Of a DNA stretch of 64,000 nucleotides, positions 37,272 to 45,834 are shown piece after piece. The stretch lies in contig NZ_OZ026541.1 in the NCBI RefSeq assembly GCF_964020175.1, positions 806,001-870,000 of the forward strand, read 5' to 3'. Each line of letters starts with the position of its first letter. Position 1 is the first letter of the stretch. The notes below the pieces were generated by a model. The model had not been told where the DNA came from, did not search any database, and saw nothing but the letters and a program-made list of their open reading frames with translations. A program made the position numbers and the translations under genes. This stretch comes from Candidatus Mesenet endosymbiont of Phosphuga atrata (lineage in GTDB: Bacteria > Pseudomonadota > Alphaproteobacteria > Rickettsiales > Anaplasmataceae).

Positions 37272-37277
37272 GGGGGA
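37272..37277 (+). promoter_or_regulatory. G5 leader upstream of the EPIYA protein
   Basis: GGGGGA lies 5 bases before ATG 37283, as in the effector-like genes at 51132 and 20591. Confidence 0.6.
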
Positions 37278-37282
37278 TAATT

Positions 37283-38776
37283 ATGCCGGGTACAGGACCA
37301 ACGCCATCACCAAGATCGAGTTTAGATCAAAATATAGATGAACAAGCAGCACAAAAAAATCTAGCAGCTAAACAAGAGAATCAGTACGCAACAATAAATA
37401 AAAAACGTGAAACCGATGAAAGGAAACGTAGCTCGGAATCATCAGGTTCAGCAGAAGATGAGAAAAAGAAGCACAGAAGAACTAAGCATGCAGAAGGACA
37501 TCACTCAAGATCATCTAGTTCAACAGACAGGGAGCATAAAGGTAGCCCACATTCAACAAAAGAGAAGAGACATAAAAGTAAGTCACATGGGGAAAAACAT
37601 CACTCAAGGCCATCAAGTTTAGCAGAAAAAGAACCTATTTATGCAGAAATAGGTGAACAACATACTCCGCAATTAATTGATAGCCCTGATGGGGATACAG
37701 TATTTTCACGTGATGATATGTTGAAAGCCATCAATATACCAGGGGATGAAGGGGTGAGAAAAAGAAACGTAAATCCACTAAAAAAACCACTAAGAGCACA
37801 TTTACAAAATTCAGATGGAGCTTCAACATCAAGCTCTAAAGATTCCAGTCCGCCTTCATATACATCAAACGGGAATGCGCCATGGGGAAACGCGAGCCGA
37901 ACTTTAAAAGAAATGCTTGCAAGTGTAAATCCTCCAAAAACAATTGCAAACTCATGGTCAAAATTTAAAACAAAAGTAGCATATCCTGTGCAACAAAGAG
38001 CATTTATAATACCATCTGTTGCTTTTATAACTTTTATGGCATCGTATTCAATCTTAATGCCAAAATATTATGCTAGCATTCAAAACTTAACAAAGGATCC
38101 ATTATTATCCATACCTATCATTATCGCATCTGTGCTCTTTGCAGCGAGTATGATGGCTTTTATCTCAAATCTTCAAGATACGAGAATAAAAATAACTAGA
38201 ACCAAAGACGATAATCAAGTCTTTAAGGAAATCAAAAATATTAATAATGAAAAATGCATTAGGTCTATAGAATTAGATCTCAGTAACAATACACATTATA
38301 CTTTACTAGATGGTAGAAAATACAAAACATTAGCTTTTAAAAAGCTGGCACTGACTTTAAATAGACCACTGATCTGTGCTGAGATGGCAGCTTTTGTTAC
38401 TCTTGCCTCTACTTACTTGCTGACTAAGTATTTTCAAATTGGATTTAAGAATCTAGCTGATTCTATTTCAACTTTTAATACAAACAACATGGAATTAATA
38501 GGATTTACAGCAGCAGCAGGTGTAATACTTACATTGTTTATGTGTTCTTTTGTTCATTATTACAGAAAGGAATGTGTAGAAGGTTTGGAACTCAAAAAGT
38601 GTCCTAGAGAGATAGCATCTTTGAACAAAGAGTTTATAGGAGAAGCTGAACGTTGTTATAACAGTAAGAAGACTTTATCATCTGGTAAACATAGCGAAGG
38701 TAAAGCTGCAAGTTTAACAATCGATCAAGCAATAGTTGAATATTACAATAGCAAGGCTGTTATTGTTGCTAGTTAA
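37283..38776 (+). CDS. Membrane protein with basic disordered N-terminus and EPIYA motif, candidate effector
   Basis: The protein has 497 residues. Residues 1-230 are disordered and rich in Lys, Arg, Ser, His and Glu, with ENQYATINK at about 32-40 and an exact EPIYA at 117-121 (codons 37631-37645) followed by EIGEQ. Four membrane helices in two pairs follow at roughly 241-260, 275-294, 363-384 and 404-426, then a polar end. EPIYA is the tyrosine-phosphorylation motif of bacterial effectors such as CagA, Tarp, Bartonella Beps and AnkA of Anaplasma. The role is inferred only from the motif. The start follows the GGGGGA leader. A perfect terminator-like hairpin is 10 bases downstream. Confidence 0.7.
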   Translation: MPGTGPTPSPRSSLDQNIDEQAAQKNLAAKQENQYATINKKRETDERKRSSESSGSAEDEKKKHRRTKHAEGHHSRSSSSTDREHKGSPHSTKEKRHKSKSHGEKHHSRPSSLAEKEPIYAEIGEQHTPQLIDSPDGDTVFSRDDMLKAINIPGDEGVRKRNVNPLKKPLRAHLQNSDGASTSSSKDSSPPSYTSNGNAPWGNASRTLKEMLASVNPPKTIANSWSKFKTKVAYPVQQRAFIIPSVAFITFMASYSILMPKYYASIQNLTKDPLLSIPIIIASVLFAASMMAFISNLQDTRIKITRTKDDNQVFKEIKNINNEKCIRSIELDLSNNTHYTLLDGRKYKTLAFKKLALTLNRPLICAEMAAFVTLASTYLLTKYFQIGFKNLADSISTFNTNNMELIGFTAAAGVILTLFMCSFVHYYRKECVEGLELKKCPREIASLNKEFIGEAERCYNSKKTLSSGKHSEGKAASLTIDQAIVEYYNSKAVIVAS

Positions 38777-38785
38777 TTTTATGAG

Positions 38786-38825
38786 ATAGACTTTTTGTGA
38801 CAATCTAAACAAAAAGTCTATTTCA
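38786..38825 (+). terminator. Rho-independent terminator-like hairpin
   Basis: ATAGACTTTTTGT (38786-38798) and ACAAAAAGTCTAT (38809-38821) form a 13-bp perfect stem with a 10-base loop, followed by TTC. The A/T run inside the stem also serves the other strand. It ends the EPIYA gene. Confidence 0.65.
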
Positions 38826-38879
38826 TTGATGTTATTTTACCCTATTTTAGCTTTTTACTGGTAAAGCATATCTTAAAAT

Positions 38880-40358
38880 ATGCTAATCATGTTCTTTAAA
38901 AACTTCAAACATAAAAACAAACTCGTTATTTTGCTAGGGGAAGAAGGGACTATATTATTACATATAAAGAATAATATATTAATAAATAGATGTTTTGTAC
39001 AAGACGCAAGTGAATTTACAGATCTTAAATTTTACATTGCATCTGATAAGAAAACACATATATATCTCGTGCTCAATCACGTAGATCAAGATTATACTGT
39101 ACAAAGCATCCCAGCTGTGGATAAGCTTAGCATCTATTCCATAGTTAAAGCAAAACTAAAGCATATTCCTACTAATAGTGATTTAAAAACTGCTTTTTTA
39201 CTTTCAAAACCTAGTGAGTCAGAGAAGAACTGGCAGTATATGTTTGTAAGCGTAAGACTAAGCAATGTCATAAATAGTTGGCTTAAATTAATTATAGATG
39301 CCGGTGGTAACTTTAAAGGAATACTGCTACTTCCAATTGAGATGGCTAGTATACTCAATGCAATTTCAGCACAAAAAGAGATTGAATCGGATGGTAATAA
39401 TTGGAATATTATCGTTGCATATACTAAAACAGGAGGATTCAGGCAATTAGTAACAAAAGATAATAAGATGATATTCACGCGCATCATATCATCTACTGAT
39501 AGTACTTTGCCAAACGTCATTGCTGGTAGTGTATATCAAGAAGTACAAAATACCATTCAATACTTAGGAAGATTTGGTTTTCATAAGAATGATTCGATAG
39601 ATTTACATATAGTAGTGCCGCAAGATATCAAGCTTGGCCTGATGGCAATTAAATTTGCTGAACATAACGTTGGTATCTTGACTCCGTACGAACTATCTAA
39701 AATTTTAAAATTAGCCCATGTGATAAACCCAAATGATAGATTTTGTGATACTGTATTACTACTTTCTATCTTAGAAAATAAACCTAAGGTTGTTTTGCAT
39801 ACAAGGGAAACAAAAAAGCACTCAAAGCTTATGTTATTTGATTTGTATTTCCCACATCTTTCATCATTAACACTGTTACTACTTTTAACAATTAATGTTC
39901 TTTTTATTTTTAACCTCTATTCAAATTATCAAGAAAAAAATAACCTAATACAAGACGAGAAGATATTAAAGGCTCAATTTCAGAATCTAAATAGTGATTA
40001 TAGTATAGAAAGAATTTATGAAATCTCTGAGATAATTGATGCACATAATGAGTTATCCAGCTTAAATTATTCTCCACTATCAGAGATTGAATATATAAAC
40101 AAAATGAAATCTGATAATTTGGAACTAAAATCCTTTCATTGGAAAGTTGATAATGAGACGGATGAAGTAAATATAAAACTAAGATATGACCTAAAATCAG
40201 ATAGTAATATTTTTTATGAGTATGAAGATTTAAAGCATAATTTTAATACTACATTTTATAACTATAAAGTAGATTTTTCTGAGCTTCCATCTGTAATAGC
40301 GCTAGGGGAAAAAGATGTAATAATAGATGTTAATATAAGCAAATTAGTAAAAAAATGA
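38880..40358 (+). CDS. GspL/PilM-PilN-like protein
   Basis: The protein has 492 residues. A cytoplasmic domain of about 320 residues is followed by one membrane helix (SLTLLLLLTINVLFIFNLY, about 328-348) and then a short coiled region and a periplasmic alpha/beta domain (residues of about 385-490). This order is that of GspL, or PilM fused to PilN, the inner-membrane parts of type II secretion and type IV pili. The next gene starts inside its stop codon (ATGA overlap) and has the layout of GspM/PilO. No classic ATPase residues are apparent. The match rests on architecture, so it is a hypothesis. A start at 38889 is possible. Confidence 0.5.
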   Translation: MLIMFFKNFKHKNKLVILLGEEGTILLHIKNNILINRCFVQDASEFTDLKFYIASDKKTHIYLVLNHVDQDYTVQSIPAVDKLSIYSIVKAKLKHIPTNSDLKTAFLLSKPSESEKNWQYMFVSVRLSNVINSWLKLIIDAGGNFKGILLLPIEMASILNAISAQKEIESDGNNWNIIVAYTKTGGFRQLVTKDNKMIFTRIISSTDSTLPNVIAGSVYQEVQNTIQYLGRFGFHKNDSIDLHIVVPQDIKLGLMAIKFAEHNVGILTPYELSKILKLAHVINPNDRFCDTVLLLSILENKPKVVLHTRETKKHSKLMLFDLYFPHLSSLTLLLLLTINVLFIFNLYSNYQEKNNLIQDEKILKAQFQNLNSDYSIERIYEISEIIDAHNELSSLNYSPLSEIEYINKMKSDNLELKSFHWKVDNETDEVNIKLRYDLKSDSNIFYEYEDLKHNFNTTFYNYKVDFSELPSVIALGEKDVIIDVNISKLVKK

Positions 40359-40957
40359 GTCTAAAAACAAAAGTAACGATCAAATTATTTTCCTATTTAC
40401 TTGTTTTTGCAGTTTTTGTTGCAATGTTATTTTTAGGTAATACTTACAATAGGAAATTGAAGCTTTTAAACGAAAATATAGCAAGGAAAAACAAAATTAT
40501 CAGCTCACAAATAATAGATATACAAAAAAGAGAAGCAATATTAGTCTCTAATTTAGATTTATGGAAAAGAATTCCTTCTACAAATATGCATAATGGCAAA
40601 TATATTGCTAACCTTAATAATTTAATCAATGAATTGCATAAGAGTTACAAAATATTAAATCCAGAAATATTAATTTCTATACCACAAGAAGCTAAAACTT
40701 TTTATAATGATAAGTACATTAAAATCATAAAGAGCGAGATTAATTTGCACTTTGGCTCAGTAAGCGATAAAAATGTTTTTCTATTTATGAACGAGTTAAG
40801 TACATTGCCAGGTTATATTAAAGTTAAATCTTTTTCTTTAGTGAAAGAAAAAGAAATTACACCTGAGATCATAGAACGTGCTACAAATGGCGATCTTATT
40901 TTGACGATCACAGGGCAGATTACTTTTGATTGGTACAGTTTATTGTATAAGGCTTAA
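40355..40957 (+). CDS. GspM/PilO-like membrane protein
   Basis: The 200-residue protein begins with one membrane helix (LFSYLLVFAVFVAMLFLG). A coiled region (NRKLKLLNENIARKNKIIS) and a C-terminal alpha/beta domain follow, ending in LILTITGQITFDWYSLLY. This is the layout of PilO or GspM, which bind PilN or GspL through their periplasmic domains. It overlaps the gene upstream by four bases (ATGA). A PilT-like ATPase is encoded convergently just downstream. No sequence motif proves the family. Confidence 0.5.
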   Translation: MSLKTKVTIKLFSYLLVFAVFVAMLFLGNTYNRKLKLLNENIARKNKIISSQIIDIQKREAILVSNLDLWKRIPSTNMHNGKYIANLNNLINELHKSYKILNPEILISIPQEAKTFYNDKYIKIIKSEINLHFGSVSDKNVFLFMNELSTLPGYIKVKSFSLVKEKEITPEIIERATNGDLILTITGQITFDWYSLLYKA

Positions 40958-40963
40958 ACTAAC

Positions 40964-40990
40964 TAAAGAATTTGATATTTGAATTCTTTA
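40964..40990. terminator. Stem-loop between convergent genes
   Basis: TAAAGAATT (40964-40972) pairs with AATTCTTTA (40982-40990) around a 9-base loop. It lies between the ends of the GspM-like and PilT-like genes and could serve both. The stem has only A-T-rich pairs. Confidence 0.4.
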
Positions 40991-41051
40991 TTTAATGTAG
41001 AAAAGAAACTATTATGTTAACGTATTTTATAGTAGTCGAAATATAATAAAA

Positions 41052-42059
41052 TTAGAATTCATTGTCTCGTTTTAGGTTATGCACATTACTGTCAAGCCCG
41101 CAGTAACCAAGTTTTATCAATGTTTTATCTGCTGCTGTGTAATCCAAAATTTCTTTTTTTACTAAATCATTAATTATATTATTAATATTTAGATTTGGTA
41201 GCTGTTTTATGTCAGCGTTTATAATGTAGTTTTTCATTACGGTATTTAATGGAAAAAAGTCATAAATGGCCAAACTATCTGAACAATCCTTTTTTTTAAT
41301 TAGTATTTGAAACATTACAGCTATTATATGTTCTGATAACACACTTAGAGCATTATCCTCATGAATTACCATTTTAGCTATAGCATTTTTAAGAGATGAA
41401 GCACTTAAAGAAGCTATAACTAAAAAACCATCTTGTAAGCAGTTTATAGCAGTTTTTACTAGTCCTTCATCATCATCGATGTCGTGAAAAAATATTATGT
41501 CAGGAGATCTCTTTCTAATTTCTGAGATTGCGTTACAATAATTTATAAGAGACTTATCAGACTTTACTCTAAGTTCACACTTTTTATCAAATATTAGAAT
41601 GTGCTTATTTTGAATTTGATTCAATATATGTAATATAGTTGTAGTTTTTCCACTATTTATGGGACCAGCAATTAACACAAGACCAACTGCTTTTTCGATT
41701 ATTTGATAGAAATTTTTAGGCACATTCAGTAGTGTTGTGTTAAGTTTTAATATATGTATAATTACACTACTTTGGTTAGCATTATCGTAAATATGTACAC
41801 GTAATCTATTGTTTGCATCAAAGTCAAACGTGAAATTTTTTGTCTCTTGGTCTATTTCATTGCTTCCCTTTTTGCCTGGATCTTTTTCAAGAAGAGTAGC
41901 GATTATGTCTTTAATCTCTAGAGTAGATAAATTTGGCATTTGCAAAAAAATTATTTCATTGAATTCCCTGATGGTAGGGGGACTGTTTTCAAAGAGATAG
42001 ATGTCAGATACGTTCTTATTTAGTAAGATAGTGGAAAGTAACTTATTTAAATCTATCAT
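41052..42059 (-). CDS. Divergent PilT/GspE-type ATPase
   Basis: The 335-residue protein has the order of a PilT-type motor. An N-terminal alpha/beta part leads to Walker A GPINSGKTTT at about residue 130, an Asp-box region (IFDKKCELRVKSDKSLIN) and IRKRSPDIIFFHDIDDDEG at the place of the Walker B segment. The family has RxxPDVIxxGExRD there, so the catalytic Glu is replaced by His. The following xTLHT His box is SLSAS, so that histidine is missing too. ATP binding looks possible, but normal hydrolysis is doubtful. It is encoded against the GspL- and GspM-like pair. Confidence 0.7.
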   Translation of the reverse strand: MIDLNKLLSTILLNKNVSDIYLFENSPPTIREFNEIIFLQMPNLSTLEIKDIIATLLEKDPGKKGSNEIDQETKNFTFDFDANNRLRVHIYDNANQSSVIIHILKLNTTLLNVPKNFYQIIEKAVGLVLIAGPINSGKTTTILHILNQIQNKHILIFDKKCELRVKSDKSLINYCNAISEIRKRSPDIIFFHDIDDDEGLVKTAINCLQDGFLVIASLSASSLKNAIAKMVIHEDNALSVLSEHIIAVMFQILIKKKDCSDSLAIYDFFPLNTVMKNYIINADIKQLPNLNINNIINDLVKKEILDYTAADKTLIKLGYCGLDSNVHNLKRDNEF

Positions 42060-42343
42060 AAAGTATAAGATTATTTACTTCTAACGTAAAAGCTAAAAAA
42101 TTGTAAAAAGCACTTTATTGGATAAAGTAATACTTTAGTTTTTATTAAAAAACAACATTTTATCTATAAATAAAATTATATCACTTATATTATTAACTTG
42201 ATTGTGAATATAGATATATTGTACTGATATAGTGTGGATTGGATATAATATGAATAAAAACGCTGTTCTATATTTAAAATCTGAATGTGAGAGTATGTAG
42301 AATTATATCTTAAATTATAAATAGATAAAGAAAGGGTTATTTT

Positions 42344-43393
42344 ATGAGAAATAATATTTCTCTTATTAAAGAGACTTTAATAGAGTTTATGAGCGCGATA
42401 CATAACACAATTTTAAGCATGAAAAGTATTTTCATTAAGCAATATAATATTTTTTGTAAGGAGTTAAAGATATCTTACAATAGGATAAAGGATTTATTAA
42501 ATACCAATATTGAATTAGGCTTATACCATTTTTATAAGGGTAATGTATCCGAAGCAAAATTCCGCTTCTCACTAGCCAACATTTTTTTTCGTAACTTACC
42601 AGCACTGCAGTATAACATAGGTAGGTGTAATTTTGCTGCAGGTAATATAAATAAAGCTTATGACAATTTTCTTAATATCTTAAAAATAGATGCAAACCAT
42701 GAAGAAGCATTATATTATATAAAAAAGATAAGGAGTCCTAGCTCCATAGATTATGTACCAGATAGTATTGTTCAACAATATTTTGACTATACTGGTGAGT
42801 ATTTTGTAGAACATTGGCTAGTTACAAAACAGTATAAGGGCTATGAATTTGTGTATATGATGGTTAAAAAATTTATGAGTGATAGGCTATTACAATTAAA
42901 TATTTTAGATCTTGGTTGTGGTACTGGTGTATGCGGGCAATTTTTAAAGATGTACGGTGTTGGTAATTATATTGTTGGGGTTGATATATCAAATAGAATG
43001 CTTAACATTGCACGTGGTTGTTTTGTTAATGGCACTCTAGTCTATAATGAGCTGATCAACATAGAGATAAAAGCATTTCTTAAAAAAGATCAAGATTTAA
43101 GGTATGATGTGATACTTCTGATTGAGGTATTAAACTATGTAGGAAATTTTGCACCCATTTTAGAGCTAGCAGGCAATTTGTTAAACGAGAATGGTATCAT
43201 TATATGTTCAGTTAGAAGAAAAAATGATGTGGGATTTGAATTTGTAAATGAAGGAGATTTTTTTCGTCATTCAAAAGAATATGTAGAATCTATAGTTTCA
43301 AGTGTTAATATGAAAATAAGCTATATGAGTTATTGTAAAATGTATGGTAGTCAAGTTGATGGTATATTGTTTGTGGTACAATTAAGGGACTAA
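42344..43393 (+). CDS. TPR protein with SAM-dependent methyltransferase domain
   Basis: The 349-residue protein has a helical N-terminus and two to three TPR-like helices (LGLYHFYKGNVSEAKFRF, LQYNIGRCNFAAGNINKAYD and ILKIDANHEEALYYI, residues of about 55-125). A class I methyltransferase domain follows from about residue 182, with motif I ILDLGCGTGVCG, an acidic GVDISNRML and a later VILLIEVLNYVGN. The substrate is not known. TPR-methyltransferase fusions often act on proteins or in small-molecule pathways. It has a good AAAGGG leader and stands alone. Confidence 0.8.
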   Translation: MRNNISLIKETLIEFMSAIHNTILSMKSIFIKQYNIFCKELKISYNRIKDLLNTNIELGLYHFYKGNVSEAKFRFSLANIFFRNLPALQYNIGRCNFAAGNINKAYDNFLNILKIDANHEEALYYIKKIRSPSSIDYVPDSIVQQYFDYTGEYFVEHWLVTKQYKGYEFVYMMVKKFMSDRLLQLNILDLGCGTGVCGQFLKMYGVGNYIVGVDISNRMLNIARGCFVNGTLVYNELINIEIKAFLKKDQDLRYDVILLIEVLNYVGNFAPILELAGNLLNENGIIICSVRRKNDVGFEFVNEGDFFRHSKEYVESIVSSVNMKISYMSYCKMYGSQVDGILFVVQLRD

Positions 43394-43484
43394 GGGATTA
43401 ATAGCTTGTTAACATTAAAAAGAATTGTAATACTATATCATTCATAAGATTTATTTAAAGTTACTAAAAAGTAGAGGAGTTTTA

Positions 43485-45275
43485 ATGTTTTCAATTACTG
43501 TCGATCATGATAAAAATAGCAACTTAACTGATTTCGGCAAGGCAGTATTATCAGATAGATATTTGGTTAAAAATGAAAGCTACCAAGATTTATTTGCTCG
43601 TGTATCTACTTATTATGCAGATAACTTATCTCATACACAAAGGCTTTATGATTATATTAGTAATCTTTGGTTTATGCCTTCAACGCCAATTTTAAGCAAT
43701 GGTGGAACAGATAGAGGACTTCCCATTTCTTGCTTTTTAAATGAAACCGAGGATAGTCTAAAGGGAATAGTGGATTTATGGAATGAAAACGTCTGGCTTG
43801 CTGCTCGTGGTGGAGGAATAGGTAGTTATTGGGGGAATTTGCGCTCAATTGGAGAGAAAGTAAAAGATAGTGGTAAAACATCAGGTATTGTTCCATTTAT
43901 TGTTGTACAAAATGCTTTAACGCTTGCAATTAGTCAGGGTTCTTTGCGCAGAGGAAGTGCAGCAGTGTATTTACCTGTATCTCATCCTGAGATAGAAGAA
44001 TTCTTAGATTTACGTAAACCTACAGGAGGAGATCCAAATCGTAAAGCGTTAAATACAAATCATGGCGTTATAGTTACTGACAAGTTTATGCAAGCTGTTG
44101 CAAATGATGGAGATTGGGAATTGATTACTCCTCATAATAACCAAATAGTTGCAACTATCAAAGCACGTGATTTATGGATTAGGATTTTAACAGCAAGAAT
44201 TGAAACTGGAGAGCCATACATAATTTTTATTGATGCAGTTAATAGAAGTAAATCAGAATCTTATAGAAGGCTAAACCTTGACATAAAGATGTCAAACCTG
44301 TGCAGTGAAATTACTTTGGCAACAGGGAAGGATTACTTAGGCAAATCTCGCACAGCGGTTTGTTGTTTGTCATCACTCAACCTTGAGTATTTTGAAGAGT
44401 GGAAAGATAATCAATTATTTATTGAAGATGTAATGCGTTTTCTTGATAATGTGATGGAAGACTTTATCAGTAAAGCTCCAAACGAGATGGAAAGAGCTAG
44501 ATATTCTGCTATACAGGAACGCAGTATTGGTATGGGTGTGATGGGTTTTCATTCGCTTTTGCAAAGTAGAATGGTACCGTTTGAATCGCTGGTAGCAAAG
44601 CAGTTAAATAAGCAGATATTTTCTCATTTAAAAAAACAAGTGGATGCTATATCTCATAAGCTAGCGCTGGAGAAAGGTCCATGTCCAGATGCTAAAGCAG
44701 CAAACCTTATGGAAAGATTCACACACAAGCTTGCTATTGCTCCAACTGCTTCGATATCAATTATAGCTGGTAATGCTTCTCCAGGGATAGAACCATATGC
44801 GGCCAATGTGTTTACGCAGAAGACTTTAACGGGTTCATTTACTGTAAGAAATAAGTTCTTACAAAGGTTGCTAGCCCAAAAAGGCCAGGATAATGAAACG
44901 ATATGGTCTTTGGTATCAACTAATGAAGGTTCAGTCAGAGAGTTAGATTTTCTCAGTGCAGAAGAAAAATCAGTGTTTAAGACGGCTTATGAACTTGATC
45001 AACGTTGGGTTGTAGAACATGCGGGCGATAGAACGCCATATATATGCCAATCTCAATCTGTTAATCTCTTCCTTCCAGCTAATATTCATAAACGTTATTT
45101 GCACCAAATACATATGCTTGCTTGGAAAAAAGGATTGAAGAGCTTATATTACTGTCGTTCTCAATCAATGCAACGTGCAGACAAGGTTTCACATGATGCT
45201 CTGTCAGCAAAGGCAACCAGCAGTAAAAAACAACTAGTAGGTTTTGACTACAATGAATGTTTATCATGTCAATAG
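43485..45275 (+). CDS. nrdA: Ribonucleoside-diphosphate reductase alpha subunit
   Basis: The large subunit reduces ribonucleotides to deoxyribonucleotides. The 596-residue protein has the class I core: FMPSTPILSNGG, the glycine-rich AARGGGIGSYWG, SNLCSEITLAT with the active-site Cys, APTASISIIAGNASPGIEP and the C-terminal CLSCQ thiol pair. An N-terminal ATP cone is missing, so allosteric overall control by ATP/dATP is probably absent; this is shorter than the about 750-residue E. coli type. The GAGGAG leader is good. ruvX starts directly after its stop codon. Confidence 0.92.
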   Translation: MFSITVDHDKNSNLTDFGKAVLSDRYLVKNESYQDLFARVSTYYADNLSHTQRLYDYISNLWFMPSTPILSNGGTDRGLPISCFLNETEDSLKGIVDLWNENVWLAARGGGIGSYWGNLRSIGEKVKDSGKTSGIVPFIVVQNALTLAISQGSLRRGSAAVYLPVSHPEIEEFLDLRKPTGGDPNRKALNTNHGVIVTDKFMQAVANDGDWELITPHNNQIVATIKARDLWIRILTARIETGEPYIIFIDAVNRSKSESYRRLNLDIKMSNLCSEITLATGKDYLGKSRTAVCCLSSLNLEYFEEWKDNQLFIEDVMRFLDNVMEDFISKAPNEMERARYSAIQERSIGMGVMGFHSLLQSRMVPFESLVAKQLNKQIFSHLKKQVDAISHKLALEKGPCPDAKAANLMERFTHKLAIAPTASISIIAGNASPGIEPYAANVFTQKTLTGSFTVRNKFLQRLLAQKGQDNETIWSLVSTNEGSVRELDFLSAEEKSVFKTAYELDQRWVVEHAGDRTPYICQSQSVNLFLPANIHKRYLHQIHMLAWKKGLKSLYYCRSQSMQRADKVSHDALSAKATSSKKQLVGFDYNECLSCQ

Positions 45276-45740
45276 ATGCTCTGTACTCAGCTGAAGGAGT
45301 TTGTCAAACTTATTCCTAAAGATAAGTGTATGATGTCTTTAGATTTAGGAAGAAAGAAAATAGGCATAGCATTTAGTGATAGAACAAATCTGATTGCTAC
45401 ACCTCATAGCGTCTATTATAGGCAAAATATAAGAAAGGACATTGGTTTTTTAAACAGGCTTTTTGAGGAAGGTGATGCAGGTTCTATGGTAATTGGCTTG
45501 CCTATAGAACTAAAAGAGGGAGATAATCTGTGGCACAAAATATTACTGAACTTCGCTAACAAAATAGTAAAAAAGCGTAACATGATTGTGTACCTACAAG
45601 ATGAAAGCCTTTCAACTATGGAGGCAACCGAAGCATTAATTGCTGCTGGTCTATCATACCAAAAATCCAAAAAGCTTAATGACAAAGTTTCAGCCTCAAT
45701 AATATTGCAACGAACGCTGGATGCAATTAATAAATTATGA
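45276..45740 (+). CDS. ruvX: Putative pre-16S rRNA nuclease / Holliday junction resolvase (YqgF)
   Basis: The 154-residue protein has the RNase H-like fold of YqgF: MSLDLGRKKIGIAFSDR at the start, VIGLPIEL, and the later YLQDESLSTMEATEAL and KLNDKVSASIILQ, with the acidic residues in place. It acts in 16S rRNA 5' maturation and possibly on branched DNA. The ATG directly follows the nrdA stop without a Shine-Dalgarno, suggesting translational coupling. Confidence 0.92.
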   Translation: MLCTQLKEFVKLIPKDKCMMSLDLGRKKIGIAFSDRTNLIATPHSVYYRQNIRKDIGFLNRLFEEGDAGSMVIGLPIELKEGDNLWHKILLNFANKIVKKRNMIVYLQDESLSTMEATEALIAAGLSYQKSKKLNDKVSASIILQRTLDAINKL

Positions 45741-45834
45741 TTATTTTAATATAAATATTAAGAATATTAATTTTTCTTGAATAATGCTAAAATTTTAACC
45801 ATAATATACTAATTATTAGTTAAAAGGTTAATAA

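Noticed and set aside
37407-37622. A 71-codon frame over the basic N-terminus of the EPIYA protein
   Set aside because: It is an out-of-frame shadow of a repetitive Lys/Ser/His-coding region.
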